Assembly (NCBI GenBank): GCA_002427815.1
Contig: DIZF01000025.1
Location: forward strand, 1 to 63,772
DNA length: 63,772 nt
Source of the DNA: Ramlibacter tataouinensis
GTDB taxonomy: Bacteria > Pseudomonadota > Gammaproteobacteria > Burkholderiales > Burkholderiaceae_C
Direction: 5' to 3'
Positions within the stretch are counted from its first letter, which is position 1. The number at the start of each line of letters is the position of its first letter. Both the position numbers and the translations under genes were made by a program. Positions 36,295-43,787 of the stretch are shown here, piece by piece. The notes under the pieces were generated by a model. That model was not told the origin of the DNA. It made no database searches and saw only the letters and a list, made by a program, of their open reading frames with translations.

Positions 36295-36509
36295 GCGCCA
36301 TTGTCCCGCGACCCGGTATTTCCTGGGCGCCGCAGGTCAATAGCGATAGCGGGCGCAGGGCTGACCGGCCGGAGCCCAGCCCGACCCATCTGGGCCCCTC
36401 ACGTGAAAAACTGACAGGCTTGTCCCTCGGGCGAAACCCGAGGCTTTCCATTCCAGGCCGCCGCCACTACGATCCAGCTTCCGTAACACAAACGTCCCAA
36501 GGAGCACCG
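36295..36509. promoter_or_regulatory. Divergent gap between selO and acyl-CoA synthetase, with a stem-loop
   Basis: This 215-base region is the largest gap in the window. CCTCGGG (36425-36431) and CCCGAGG (36437-36443) form a 7-base stem with a CGAAA loop about 70 bases before the synthetase ATG. It could be an operator or a leader hairpin. I see no confident promoter hexamers and no gene. Confidence 0.35.
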
Positions 36510-38138
36510 ATGCTGGGTTTGATGCAAAGCCAACCGCTGTTGATCTCGTCGCTGATCGACTTCGCCGAACGCCACCACGGCGATGCCGAGATCGTGTCGC
36601 GGCGGGTCGAAGGCGACATCCATCGCTACCGCTGGCGCGACGTCGCCGTGCGCGCCCGCCAGGTGGCACATGCGCTGGACGGCATGAACCTGCTGTTTTC
36701 CGACCGGGTGGCGACCCTGGCATGGAACGGCTACCGGCACCTGGAGCTGTACTTCGGCGTCAGCGGTTCCGGCCGCGTGCTCCACACCATCAACCCGCGG
36801 CTCCATCCCGACCAGATCGCCTGGATCGCCAACCACGCCGAAGACCAGGTGCTGTGTTTCGACATGACCTTCCTGCCGCTGGTGCAGGCGGTGCACGCGC
36901 GCTGCCCGACCATCCGGCAGTTCGTGGCGCTGTGCGACCCCGACAAGCTGCCGGCCGACAGCGGCATCCCCAACCTGGTGAGCTACGAGGCCTGGATCGG
37001 CGGCCAGCCCGCCGCCTACGAATGGCCGAGTTTCGACGAAAACTCGGCCTCGAGCATGTGCTACACCAGCGGCACCACGGGCAATCCCAAGGCCGCGCTG
37101 TACAGCCACCGGTCCACCATCCTGCACGCCTACGCGGCGGCATTGCCTGACGTGATGTGCCTGTCGGCCCGCGACGCCGTGCTGCCGGTGGTGCCGATGT
37201 TCCACGTCAACGCCTGGGGTATCCCCTATTCGGCGGCGCTGGTCGGCGCCAAGCTGGTGTTCCCCGGCCCGGCAATGGACGGCAAGTCGATCTACGAGCT
37301 GATCGAGGCGGAGAAGGTCAACTACGCGGCGGGCGTTCCCACTGTGTGGCAGATGATGCTCGGGCACATGAAGCCCAACAATCTGCGCTTCTCCACGCTC
37401 AAACGCACGGTGATCGGCGGCTCGGCCTGCCCGCCCGCCATGATCCATGCATTCCGCGACGACTATGGGGTCGAGGTGCTGCACGCCTGGGGCATGACCG
37501 AGATGAGCCCGCTGGGCACCTTGTGCACCTTGAAGAACAAGCATTTGTCGCTGCCGGCGGAAGAACAGATGAAGATCCGCCTCAAGCAGGGGCGGGCCAT
37601 CTTCGGCGTCGACCTGAAGATCGTCGGCGAAGGGGGACGCGATCTGCCGTGGGACGGCAAGACCCCCGGCGACCTCTACGTCAAGGGCCCCTGGACCGTG
37701 CGCGAATACTTCAAGGGCGAGGGCGGCGATCCGCTGGTGGACGGCTGGTTCCCCACCGGCGACGTCGCCACGATCGACGCCGACGGCTACATGCAGATCA
37801 CCGACCGCAGCAAGGACGTGATCAAGTCCGGCGGCGAGTGGATCAGCACGATCGACGTGGAAAACGTCGCGGTGGCGCACCCGGCCGTGGCGATGGCGGC
37901 GTGCATCGGCATGAAGCATCCCAAGTGGGACGAGCGGCCCATCGTCGCCGTGGTCAAGAAGCCGGGCGCGCAGCTCACCCGCGATGAATTGCTCGCGTTC
38001 TACGAGGGCAAGGTCGCGAAGTGGCAGATCCCGGACGACGTGGTGTTCGTGGATGCGATCCCGCTGGGCGCCACCGGAAAGATGCTCAAGACGCGCTTGC
38101 GCGAGATGCTCAAGGACTACCACCTGCCCGCCAACTGA
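36510..38138 (+). CDS. Acyl-CoA synthetase (AMP-forming fatty-acid-CoA ligase family)
   Basis: This enzyme activates a carboxylic acid, probably a fatty acid, to its CoA thioester through an acyl-adenylate. It has 542 residues from the ATG at 36510, chosen because AAGGAG lies five bases upstream. Motifs: the P-loop CYTSGTTGNPKAAL near residue 182, HAWGMTEMSP near 325, the hinge region DRSKDVIKSGGEW near 432, and the catalytic Lys in GATGKMLKTRL near 522. The N-terminus (MLGLMQSQPLLISSLIDFA) matches medium- or long-chain ligases of the FadD3/AlkK type. It stands 163 bases ahead of an ABC transporter operon, which may supply its substrate. Confidence 0.9.
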   Translation: MLGLMQSQPLLISSLIDFAERHHGDAEIVSRRVEGDIHRYRWRDVAVRARQVAHALDGMNLLFSDRVATLAWNGYRHLELYFGVSGSGRVLHTINPRLHPDQIAWIANHAEDQVLCFDMTFLPLVQAVHARCPTIRQFVALCDPDKLPADSGIPNLVSYEAWIGGQPAAYEWPSFDENSASSMCYTSGTTGNPKAALYSHRSTILHAYAAALPDVMCLSARDAVLPVVPMFHVNAWGIPYSAALVGAKLVFPGPAMDGKSIYELIEAEKVNYAAGVPTVWQMMLGHMKPNNLRFSTLKRTVIGGSACPPAMIHAFRDDYGVEVLHAWGMTEMSPLGTLCTLKNKHLSLPAEEQMKIRLKQGRAIFGVDLKIVGEGGRDLPWDGKTPGDLYVKGPWTVREYFKGEGGDPLVDGWFPTGDVATIDADGYMQITDRSKDVIKSGGEWISTIDVENVAVAHPAVAMAACIGMKHPKWDERPIVAVVKKPGAQLTRDELLAFYEGKVAKWQIPDDVVFVDAIPLGATGKMLKTRLREMLKDYHLPAN

Positions 38139-38301
38139 TGCCCGATGCAAGCGCCGCGCCGGCGCGGCTTGCACTGCAGAACGGACGCGCCTGCCTTGTC
38201 GCTTGCGGGATAGCAAGTGCATCCGTTTTAGGGAAAGCCCGAGCGCTGCACTGCACAAAAACTTGTACCCTGCCGACTGACCGATCCACAAGGAGCCTTC
38301 G

Positions 38302-39594
38302 ATGAAATTTGTCCTGAAATGTGCCGCGCTCGGAGCCATCCTGGTCTGCGCCGGTCCGTTGTTCGCGCAACCCGCCAAGCCCGCCGCCAAGCCTGCCGCT
38401 GTCGCACCCGCGGCCGCCGGCCCCCTGGCTGGCCAGACCGTGCGCATCGCCTTCATGGACCCCTTGTCGGGGCCATTCGCCAACGTGGGCCAGAACCAGC
38501 TCAAGAGCTGGCAATTCGCCGCCGAGCATCTCTCCGGCGCCAAGAATCCCGCCGGCCTCAAGTTCGAGGTGGTCGGTTTCGACAACAAGGGCTCGCCGCA
38601 GGAAAGCCTGAACACCATCAAGGCCGCCATCGACCAGGGCTTTCGCTACATCACGCAGGGCAACGGCTCGGGCGCTGGCCTGGCCATTGAAGATGCGGTG
38701 CAAAAGTACAACGAGCGCAATCCCGGCAAGGAACTGATTTATTTCAATTACGCGGCGGTGGACCCGGCCATGACCAACGAGAAGTGCGACTACTGGCACT
38801 TCCGCCTCGACGCCGACACCACGATGAAGATGGAAGCGCTGACCGCTTTCATGAAAGACCAGCCCCACGTCAAGAAGGTTTATATCATCGGCCAGAACTA
38901 CTCGCACGGCCAGCAGGTCGCCAAGTACTTCAAGGAAGACATCGCCCGCAAACGGCCCGACGTGAAGATCGTCGGGGAGGACCTGCACCCGATCGGGCAG
39001 GTCAAGGACTTCTCACCGTATGTCGCCAAGATCAAGCAATCCGGCGCCGACACCATCGTCACCGGCAACTGGGGCACGGACCTGACCCTGCTGGTCAAGG
39101 CACTGAACGATGCCGGGCTGAAGATCCCGATGTACACCTACTACGCCAGCGTGACGGGCACGCCCACGGCGCTGGCCGCCGGTGGCGAAAGCGAGGTTTA
39201 CATGATCGGGTACGGTCATGCCAACCACGGCGGCGAGATCGGCCAGATGGCGGCGGAGTTCAAGAAGAAGTTCAACGACGACTACTACACCTACGCGACC
39301 TACAACGGCATCAATCTGCTCGGCGCGGCGATGGCCAAGGCCAAATCCACCAATCCGGTGGCCGTGGCCAAGGCGCTGGAAGGCCTGACCGTGAAGAGCT
39401 TCGCCGGCGATGTGACGATGCGCGCATCCGACCACCAGCTGCAGCAATCCATGTTCGTCTCCAAGTGGCAGAAAGTGGACAAGAAGTATCCGTACAGCGT
39501 GGAGAACACCGGCTACACCTTCGTGCCCATCAAGCAGATGGACCCGTACGTGGCCAGCACGCCCACCAGCTGCCAGATGAAGCGGCCTTCCTGA
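38302..39594 (+). CDS. Branched-chain amino-acid-type ABC transporter substrate-binding protein
   Basis: This periplasmic binding protein of the Leu/Ile/Val (Peripla_BP_6) class has 430 residues. A signal peptide (about 1-22, ending LFAQ) is followed by a Pro/Ala/Lys-rich linker (QPAKPAAKPAAVAPAAA) and the ligand-binding domains, with TVRIAFMDPLSGPFANVGQNQ near residue 46 and DNKGSPQESLNTIKAAID near 94. Related proteins bind amino acids, but also amides, urea, aromatic or short fatty acids. The neighbouring acyl-CoA ligase and beta-oxidation genes make a carboxylate plausible. It heads the operon of two permeases and two ATPases. AAGGAG precedes the ATG. Confidence 0.92.
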   Translation: MKFVLKCAALGAILVCAGPLFAQPAKPAAKPAAVAPAAAGPLAGQTVRIAFMDPLSGPFANVGQNQLKSWQFAAEHLSGAKNPAGLKFEVVGFDNKGSPQESLNTIKAAIDQGFRYITQGNGSGAGLAIEDAVQKYNERNPGKELIYFNYAAVDPAMTNEKCDYWHFRLDADTTMKMEALTAFMKDQPHVKKVYIIGQNYSHGQQVAKYFKEDIARKRPDVKIVGEDLHPIGQVKDFSPYVAKIKQSGADTIVTGNWGTDLTLLVKALNDAGLKIPMYTYYASVTGTPTALAAGGESEVYMIGYGHANHGGEIGQMAAEFKKKFNDDYYTYATYNGINLLGAAMAKAKSTNPVAVAKALEGLTVKSFAGDVTMRASDHQLQQSMFVSKWQKVDKKYPYSVENTGYTFVPIKQMDPYVASTPTSCQMKRPS

Positions 39595-39608
39595 GCGCGT
39601 GCAGCCTG

Positions 39609-39644
39609 AACGCCGGCTGAGGCCTGAAGCCAGCCGGCGTTTTC
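39609..39644 (+). terminator. Attenuator-like hairpin between binding protein and permease genes
   Basis: AACGCCGGCTG (39609-39619) and CAGCCGGCGTT (39631-39641) form an 11-base perfect stem with an 11-base loop, followed by a short T-run (TTTTC). Such partial terminators commonly let the binding protein be made in excess over the membrane subunits. Two further hairpins follow before livH. Confidence 0.65.
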
Positions 39645-39666
39645 AAGTCATCCGCGACAGGACGCA

Positions 39667-39720
39667 GTGCCGGCCGTTCGCCGGCACCGCAACCCTCGTT
39701 GGCGCTGCGCCGCGAGGGGC
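39667..39720. repeat. Further hairpins in the binding-protein/livH gap
   Basis: GTGCCGGC (39667-39674) and GCCGGCAC (39680-39687) form a perfect 8-base stem with a five-base loop. Downstream, CCCTCG (39693-39698) and CGAGGG (about 39713-39718) can form a third stem. Together with the preceding terminator-like stem, most of the 146-base gap is structured RNA. Confidence 0.5.
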
Positions 39721-39740
39721 CTCTTAACCACGGACATCGC

Positions 39741-40688
39741 ATGGAGTTCTTCACCATCTCGCTTCTGAATGGCCTGAGCTATGGGCTCCTGCTGTTCATG
39801 CTGAGCTCTGGCCTGACGCTGATCTTCAGCATGATGGGCGTGCTGAATTTCGCGCACGCCAGCTTCTATATGCTGGGGGCCTACTTCGCGTACGCCACCA
39901 CCCAGCTGGTCGGCTACTGGCCCGCGCTGTTCGTCGCGCCGCTGCTGGTGGCCGTGATCGGCGCCTTCTTCGAGCGCTATGCGCTGCGCCGCGTCCACAA
40001 GTTCGGCCATGTGCCCGAACTGCTGATCACCTTCGGGCTGTCCTTCATCCTGCTGGAAATGGTCCAGCTGGTCTGGGGCACGAGCTCGGTTGACTACCGG
40101 GTTCCCGCTTCCCTGGAAGGTCCGCTGTTCACGATCTACGGAACCCAGTTCCCGGTGTATCGCGGCTTCATGATGCTGGTGGCGGTGCTGATGCTGATCG
40201 CCATCTGGCTGCTGCTGACGCGCACCCGCATCGGCCTGGTGATCCAGGCGGCGCTCACCCATCCGGAGATGGTGGAATCCCTGGGCCACAACGTGCCCCG
40301 GGTCTTCATGCTGGTGTTCGGCGGCGGCGCGGCACTGGCCGGCCTGGCCGGCGTGATCGGCGGCAACGCGTTCGTGACAGAGCCGGGCATGGCTGCCACC
40401 GTCGGGTCGGTGATCTTCGTGGTGGTGGTGGTCGGCGGCATGGGCTCGCTGTCGGGAGCGTTCGTGGCTTCGCTGCTGATCGGCGTCATCCAGACCTTCG
40501 CGGTCGGCATCGACAGCTCTCTCATGGGCGCGGCCGCCTCGGCCGGCATGAATGTCACGCCCGATACCTTCGGCTATGCGCTGTGGAAACTCAAGATCAG
40601 TCAGGTCGCTCCTATCCTGCCCTACCTGTTCATGGTGCTGATCCTGATCTTCCGGCCCAAGGGCCTGCTCGGAACGCGGGAGGGCTAG
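39741..40688 (+). CDS. livH: Branched-chain amino-acid-type ABC transporter permease (LivH family)
   Basis: This is one of the two inner-membrane permeases. It has 315 residues from the ATG at 39741 and about eight hydrophobic segments. Family motifs are NGLSYGLLLFMLSSGLTLIFSMMGVLNFAH at the N-terminus (start of the pore domain) and VVVVVGGMGSLSGAFVASLLIG, the cytoplasmic coupling loop that contacts the ATPases. The stop codon is two bases before the ATG of livM. Confidence 0.93.
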   Translation: MEFFTISLLNGLSYGLLLFMLSSGLTLIFSMMGVLNFAHASFYMLGAYFAYATTQLVGYWPALFVAPLLVAVIGAFFERYALRRVHKFGHVPELLITFGLSFILLEMVQLVWGTSSVDYRVPASLEGPLFTIYGTQFPVYRGFMMLVAVLMLIAIWLLLTRTRIGLVIQAALTHPEMVESLGHNVPRVFMLVFGGGAALAGLAGVIGGNAFVTEPGMAATVGSVIFVVVVVGGMGSLSGAFVASLLIGVIQTFAVGIDSSLMGAAASAGMNVTPDTFGYALWKLKISQVAPILPYLFMVLILIFRPKGLLGTREG

Positions 40689-40690
40689 CC

Positions 40691-42058
40691 ATGAACGTCG
40701 TTCCCAAACCCCCAGCCTCGGCAACGGCCCTGATGCCCGATTCTGCCGCACCGGAACACCCCGACGTGCCCACCGGTTACTACGAGTTCAAGCCGCTCAA
40801 TGTGGGCCGCTGGATCATCTGGGGGCTGTTCGCGCTGCTATTGCTGGTGGCTCCGCTGGTGTTCACCAGCAGCCTGTCGCAAACCTTGCTCAGCCAGATG
40901 GGCGTCGCCATCATCGTCTGCCTGTCGTACAACATGCTGCTGGGGCAGGGCGGCATGCTCAGCTTCGGCCATGCGGTGTATTCGGGCCTGGGCTCGTTCC
41001 TGGCGATCCACGCCCTGAACCTGGTCAGCAAGGGCAACCTGCCGATCCCGGTGAGCCTGGTCCCCATCGTGGGCGGGTTGGCGGGGATGCTGTTCGCCGT
41101 CGTGTTCGGCTGGGTGAGCACGAAGAAGGCGGGGACCACTTTCGCCATGATCACCCTGGGCATCGGCGAGCTGGTCGCGGCCATGTCGCTGATGTTCCCC
41201 GAGGTCTTCGGCGGCGAGGGCGGCATCTCCAGCAACCGGGTCACCGGCCCCCATCCGCTGGGAATCACCTTCGGGCCGCAGATCCAGCTGTACTACCTGA
41301 TCGCGGTGTACACCTTCATCTGTACGGCTCTGATGTTCGCCTTCACCCGCACACCGCTGGGCCGCATGCTCAACGCCGTGCGCGACAACCCGGAGCGGGT
41401 CGAGTTCGTCGGCTACGACACCCAGAAGGTGCGCTACTTCGCCTTCATCATCGCCGCCTTTTTCGCCGGAATTTCGGGCGGGCTGGCGGCGCTGAATTTC
41501 GAGATCGTCACCTCCGAGGTTGTGAGCGGTGCGCGTTCGGGCGTCTACCTGCTGTTCACCTTTCTGGGCGGCGCCACGTTCTTCTTCGGCCCCATCATCG
41601 GGGCCATCCTGATGGTGATGGCGTTTGTGCTGCTCTCGGAGCTGACCAAGGCCTGGCTGCTGTACCTGGGCCTGGTGTTCCTGTTCATGGTCATGTATGC
41701 GCCGGGCGGCATCGCCAGCCTGATCATGATGAACCTGCGGGTGGCGGCATTCGGGCGCCTGAAAGAACTCTGGGTGAGCTACCTGGCGCTTGCCGCGACG
41801 GCGCTGATCGTCCTGCTCGGGGCGGCGGCCATGATCGAGATGGTCTACCACCTCAAGCTCAACGCCGCGCTGGGCCCGGAGTTGCGCTTCCTGGGCGCGA
41901 CGCTGAACGCCCACGGCCTGAACAGCTGGTTCGGCTCCGCCTTCGTGATACTGACCGGCCTGGGCCTGTTCGAGGTGACGCGGCGGCATTTCGTGCGGCA
42001 ATGGGGCGAAATCCAGGAGTTCATCGAAAAGGAAATCAAGCGGAGGGAAGCGCTATGA
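40691..42058 (+). CDS. livM: Branched-chain amino-acid-type ABC transporter permease (LivM family)
   Basis: This is the second permease, with 455 residues, longer than a typical LivM (about 320-430). An N-terminal cytoplasmic stretch of about 40 residues precedes the first helix. The central part has the family pattern LSYNMLLGQGGMLSFGHAVYSGLGSFLAI and the coupling loop VSGARSGVYLLFTFLGGATFFFGPIIGA. After about residue 350 an extension carries two more hydrophobic segments (VSYLALAATALIVLLGAAAM and WFGSAFVILTGLGLFEVT) and a charged end (EFIEKEIKRREAL). The stop overlaps an ATG (ATGA at 42055) of a 20-codon frame leading to livG. Confidence 0.92.
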   Translation: MNVVPKPPASATALMPDSAAPEHPDVPTGYYEFKPLNVGRWIIWGLFALLLLVAPLVFTSSLSQTLLSQMGVAIIVCLSYNMLLGQGGMLSFGHAVYSGLGSFLAIHALNLVSKGNLPIPVSLVPIVGGLAGMLFAVVFGWVSTKKAGTTFAMITLGIGELVAAMSLMFPEVFGGEGGISSNRVTGPHPLGITFGPQIQLYYLIAVYTFICTALMFAFTRTPLGRMLNAVRDNPERVEFVGYDTQKVRYFAFIIAAFFAGISGGLAALNFEIVTSEVVSGARSGVYLLFTFLGGATFFFGPIIGAILMVMAFVLLSELTKAWLLYLGLVFLFMVMYAPGGIASLIMMNLRVAAFGRLKELWVSYLALAATALIVLLGAAAMIEMVYHLKLNAALGPELRFLGATLNAHGLNSWFGSAFVILTGLGLFEVTRRHFVRQWGEIQEFIEKEIKRREAL

Positions 42059-42117
42059 GCCGCTGGGCCGCTCCCGAGGCGAATACCGCAGCGCTTGGCG
42101 CGGAGGTTTCCGAATGA
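42055..42117 (+). CDS. Possible 20-codon bridging ORF between livM and livG
   Basis: An ATG at 42055 overlaps the livM stop as ATGA and is preceded by GGAGGGAAG at good spacing. It encodes MSRWAAPEANTAALGAEVSE and ends on a TGA that overlaps the livG ATG at 42114, again as ATGA. Both junctions are classic translational-coupling overlaps, so ribosomes could run from livM through this frame into livG. Whether the peptide has a role of its own is unknown; a coding origin by chance is possible in such GC-rich DNA. Confidence 0.4.
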   Translation: MSRWAAPEANTAALGAEVSE

Positions 42118-42893
42118 GCGCAGTGCCCTACGCGCTCGAACTGAAGGACCTGCGCAAGAGTTTCGGCAAGACCGAGATCATCCGCGGCGCCAGCATGGCG
42201 GTGCAGCCGGGCGAACGCGTCGGCGTGATCGGCCCCAACGGCGCGGGCAAGTCCACGCTGTTCAACCTGATCAGCGGCCGCTTCGCGCCCACCAGCGGCG
42301 AGGTGCTGCTCAACGGCCAGCGCATCGACGGCAAGAGGCCGTTCGAGATCAACCGCATGGGCCTGTCGCGCAGCTTCCAGATCACCAACATCTTTCCCAA
42401 GCTCAGCGTGTTCGAGAACCTGCGCTGTGGCGTGCTCTGGAGCCTGGGCTACAGGTACACCTTCCTGAAGTTCCTGGCCGACCTGGACGACGCCAACGAG
42501 CGGGCCGAGCAGCTGATGGACATGATCAAGCTCCATCGCAAGCGCGATGTGCTCGCCATCAACCTGACCTATGCCGAGCAGCGGGCGCTGGAGATCGGCA
42601 TCACCATCGCCGGCGGCGCCGATGTGATCCTGCTGGACGAGCCCACCGCGGGCATGAGCAAAAGCGAAACCCGGCGCTTCATCGAACTGATCAAGGAGGT
42701 CACCGTGGGCAAGACCCTGCTGACGGTGGAGCACGACATGGGCGTGGTGTTCGGCCTGGCCGACAAGATCGCGGTGGTGGTCTACGGCGAAGTCATCGCC
42801 TTTGATCATCCGGACGCGGTGCGGTCCAACCAGCGCGTCCAGGAAGCGTATCTGGGCTCGCACGTGGCCGACGCGCAGGTGGCAAAGCAGTGA
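42114..42893 (+). CDS. livG: Branched-chain amino-acid-type ABC transporter ATPase (LivG family)
   Basis: This is one of two ATPases that drive the transporter, with 259 residues. Walker A is GPNGAGKST at about 39-47. The signature motif is the degenerate NLTYAEQRALEIG in place of LSGGQ, as is common in LivG. Walker B is VILLDEPTAGMS near 180, the switch His lies in TVEHDMGVVF, and the LivG-type tail is present. GGAGG precedes the ATG at 42114. The gene ends in a GTGA overlap with the second ATPase gene. Confidence 0.93.
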   Translation: MSAVPYALELKDLRKSFGKTEIIRGASMAVQPGERVGVIGPNGAGKSTLFNLISGRFAPTSGEVLLNGQRIDGKRPFEINRMGLSRSFQITNIFPKLSVFENLRCGVLWSLGYRYTFLKFLADLDDANERAEQLMDMIKLHRKRDVLAINLTYAEQRALEIGITIAGGADVILLDEPTAGMSKSETRRFIELIKEVTVGKTLLTVEHDMGVVFGLADKIAVVVYGEVIAFDHPDAVRSNQRVQEAYLGSHVADAQVAKQ

Positions 42894-43591
42894 ACATGCT
42901 CAAAGTCGAGAACCTTCACGCCTTCTACGGCAAGAGCCACGTGCTGCACGGCGTGCATTTCGAAGTGGGCGAGGGCGAGATCGTGGCCCTGCTTGGCCGC
43001 AACGGCTCGGGCCGTTCCTCCACCGCCAAGGCGATCATGGGCATGGTGGAATGCACCGGTTTGGTGGATTGGAAAGGCTGCAACACCGTGGGGATGAAGC
43101 CCTACGAGATCGCGCACCTGGGGCTGGGCTATGTGCCCGAGAACCGCGACATCTTCCCGAAGCTGACCGTGCACCAGAACCTCATGCTCGGCCAGAAGAG
43201 CGCGCGCCAGTCGGGCCGCTGGACCTTCGACGACATGTACCAGATGTTCCCGCGCCTGCAGGAGCGCCGGAACATCGAAGCGGGGGTGCTGTCGGGCGGC
43301 GAGCAGCAGATGCTCACGCTCTGCCGCACCCTGATGGGCGACCCCGACCTCATCATCATCGATGAACCGACCGAAGGGCTGGCGCCCAAGATTGTCGAGC
43401 TGGTCGGGCAATACCTGCAGAAGCTCAAGCAACGCGGCATTTCGGTGTTGCTGATCGAGCAGAAGCTGACCATCGCGATGGCCATCTCCGACCGCACCCT
43501 GGTCATGGGCCATGGAAGCATTGTGTTTCAAGGAACGCCGGACACGCTGCGCGCGGATGCGTACATTCGCAAGGAATGGCTGGAGGTCTAG
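42890..43591 (+). CDS. livF: Branched-chain amino-acid-type ABC transporter ATPase (LivF family) with Arg in Walker A
   Basis: This is the second ATPase subunit, with 233 residues. The start is a GTG at 42890 that overlaps the livG stop; an ATG at 42896 is the alternative. Signature LSGGEQQMLTLCRTLM and Walker B LIIIDEPTEGLAP are normal, as is the LLIEQKLTIA switch region. Walker A reads GRNGSGRSS: the invariant Lys that contacts ATP phosphates is Arg (codon CGT). VLHGVHFEV and VDWKGCNTVGMKPYEIAHLGLGYVPENRDIFP fit LivF. Partner LivG keeps a standard Walker A, so the pair may hydrolyse ATP asymmetrically. Confidence 0.9.
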   Translation: MNMLKVENLHAFYGKSHVLHGVHFEVGEGEIVALLGRNGSGRSSTAKAIMGMVECTGLVDWKGCNTVGMKPYEIAHLGLGYVPENRDIFPKLTVHQNLMLGQKSARQSGRWTFDDMYQMFPRLQERRNIEAGVLSGGEQQMLTLCRTLMGDPDLIIIDEPTEGLAPKIVELVGQYLQKLKQRGISVLLIEQKLTIAMAISDRTLVMGHGSIVFQGTPDTLRADAYIRKEWLEV

Positions 43592-43653
43592 CACCGCCGG
43601 CTCGCAGTGCGCGGCGTTCGCGGCGAAGTATGTCTCTGGCGGGACAAAAGCGA

Positions 43654-43704
43654 TTGCGACGACCGCCAAGCTCCCTACAATTGAAAAAGAACGTTCGTTC
43701 TTTT
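43654..43704 (+). promoter_or_regulatory. Promoter and operator-like palindrome for the fadBA unit
   Basis: TTGCGA (43654-43659) and TACAAT (43676-43681), 16 bases apart, make a good sigma-70 promoter. Four bases after the -10 lies AAAAGAACG (43685-43693), TT, CGTTCTTTT (43696-43704), a perfect 9-base-arm inverted repeat spanning 20 bases. A repressor bound there would block transcription start. The size and AACG/CGTT core resemble TetR-family operators of fatty-acid degradation genes; that assignment is inference. The next gene begins at 43788. Confidence 0.6.
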
Positions 43705-43787
43705 GTTTCGTTCATTGCGCCCGGCATTGTTGCGAGCGCCCATCCGACGGCTGACACCGCCCCCATTTTTCTTCAAGGAAGACCAGC

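Noticed and set aside
36425..36443. Stem CCTCGGG/CCCGAGG as an intrinsic terminator
   Set aside because: It lies upstream of both divergent genes, so there is no transcript for it to end; it is kept only as a possible operator or leader hairpin.
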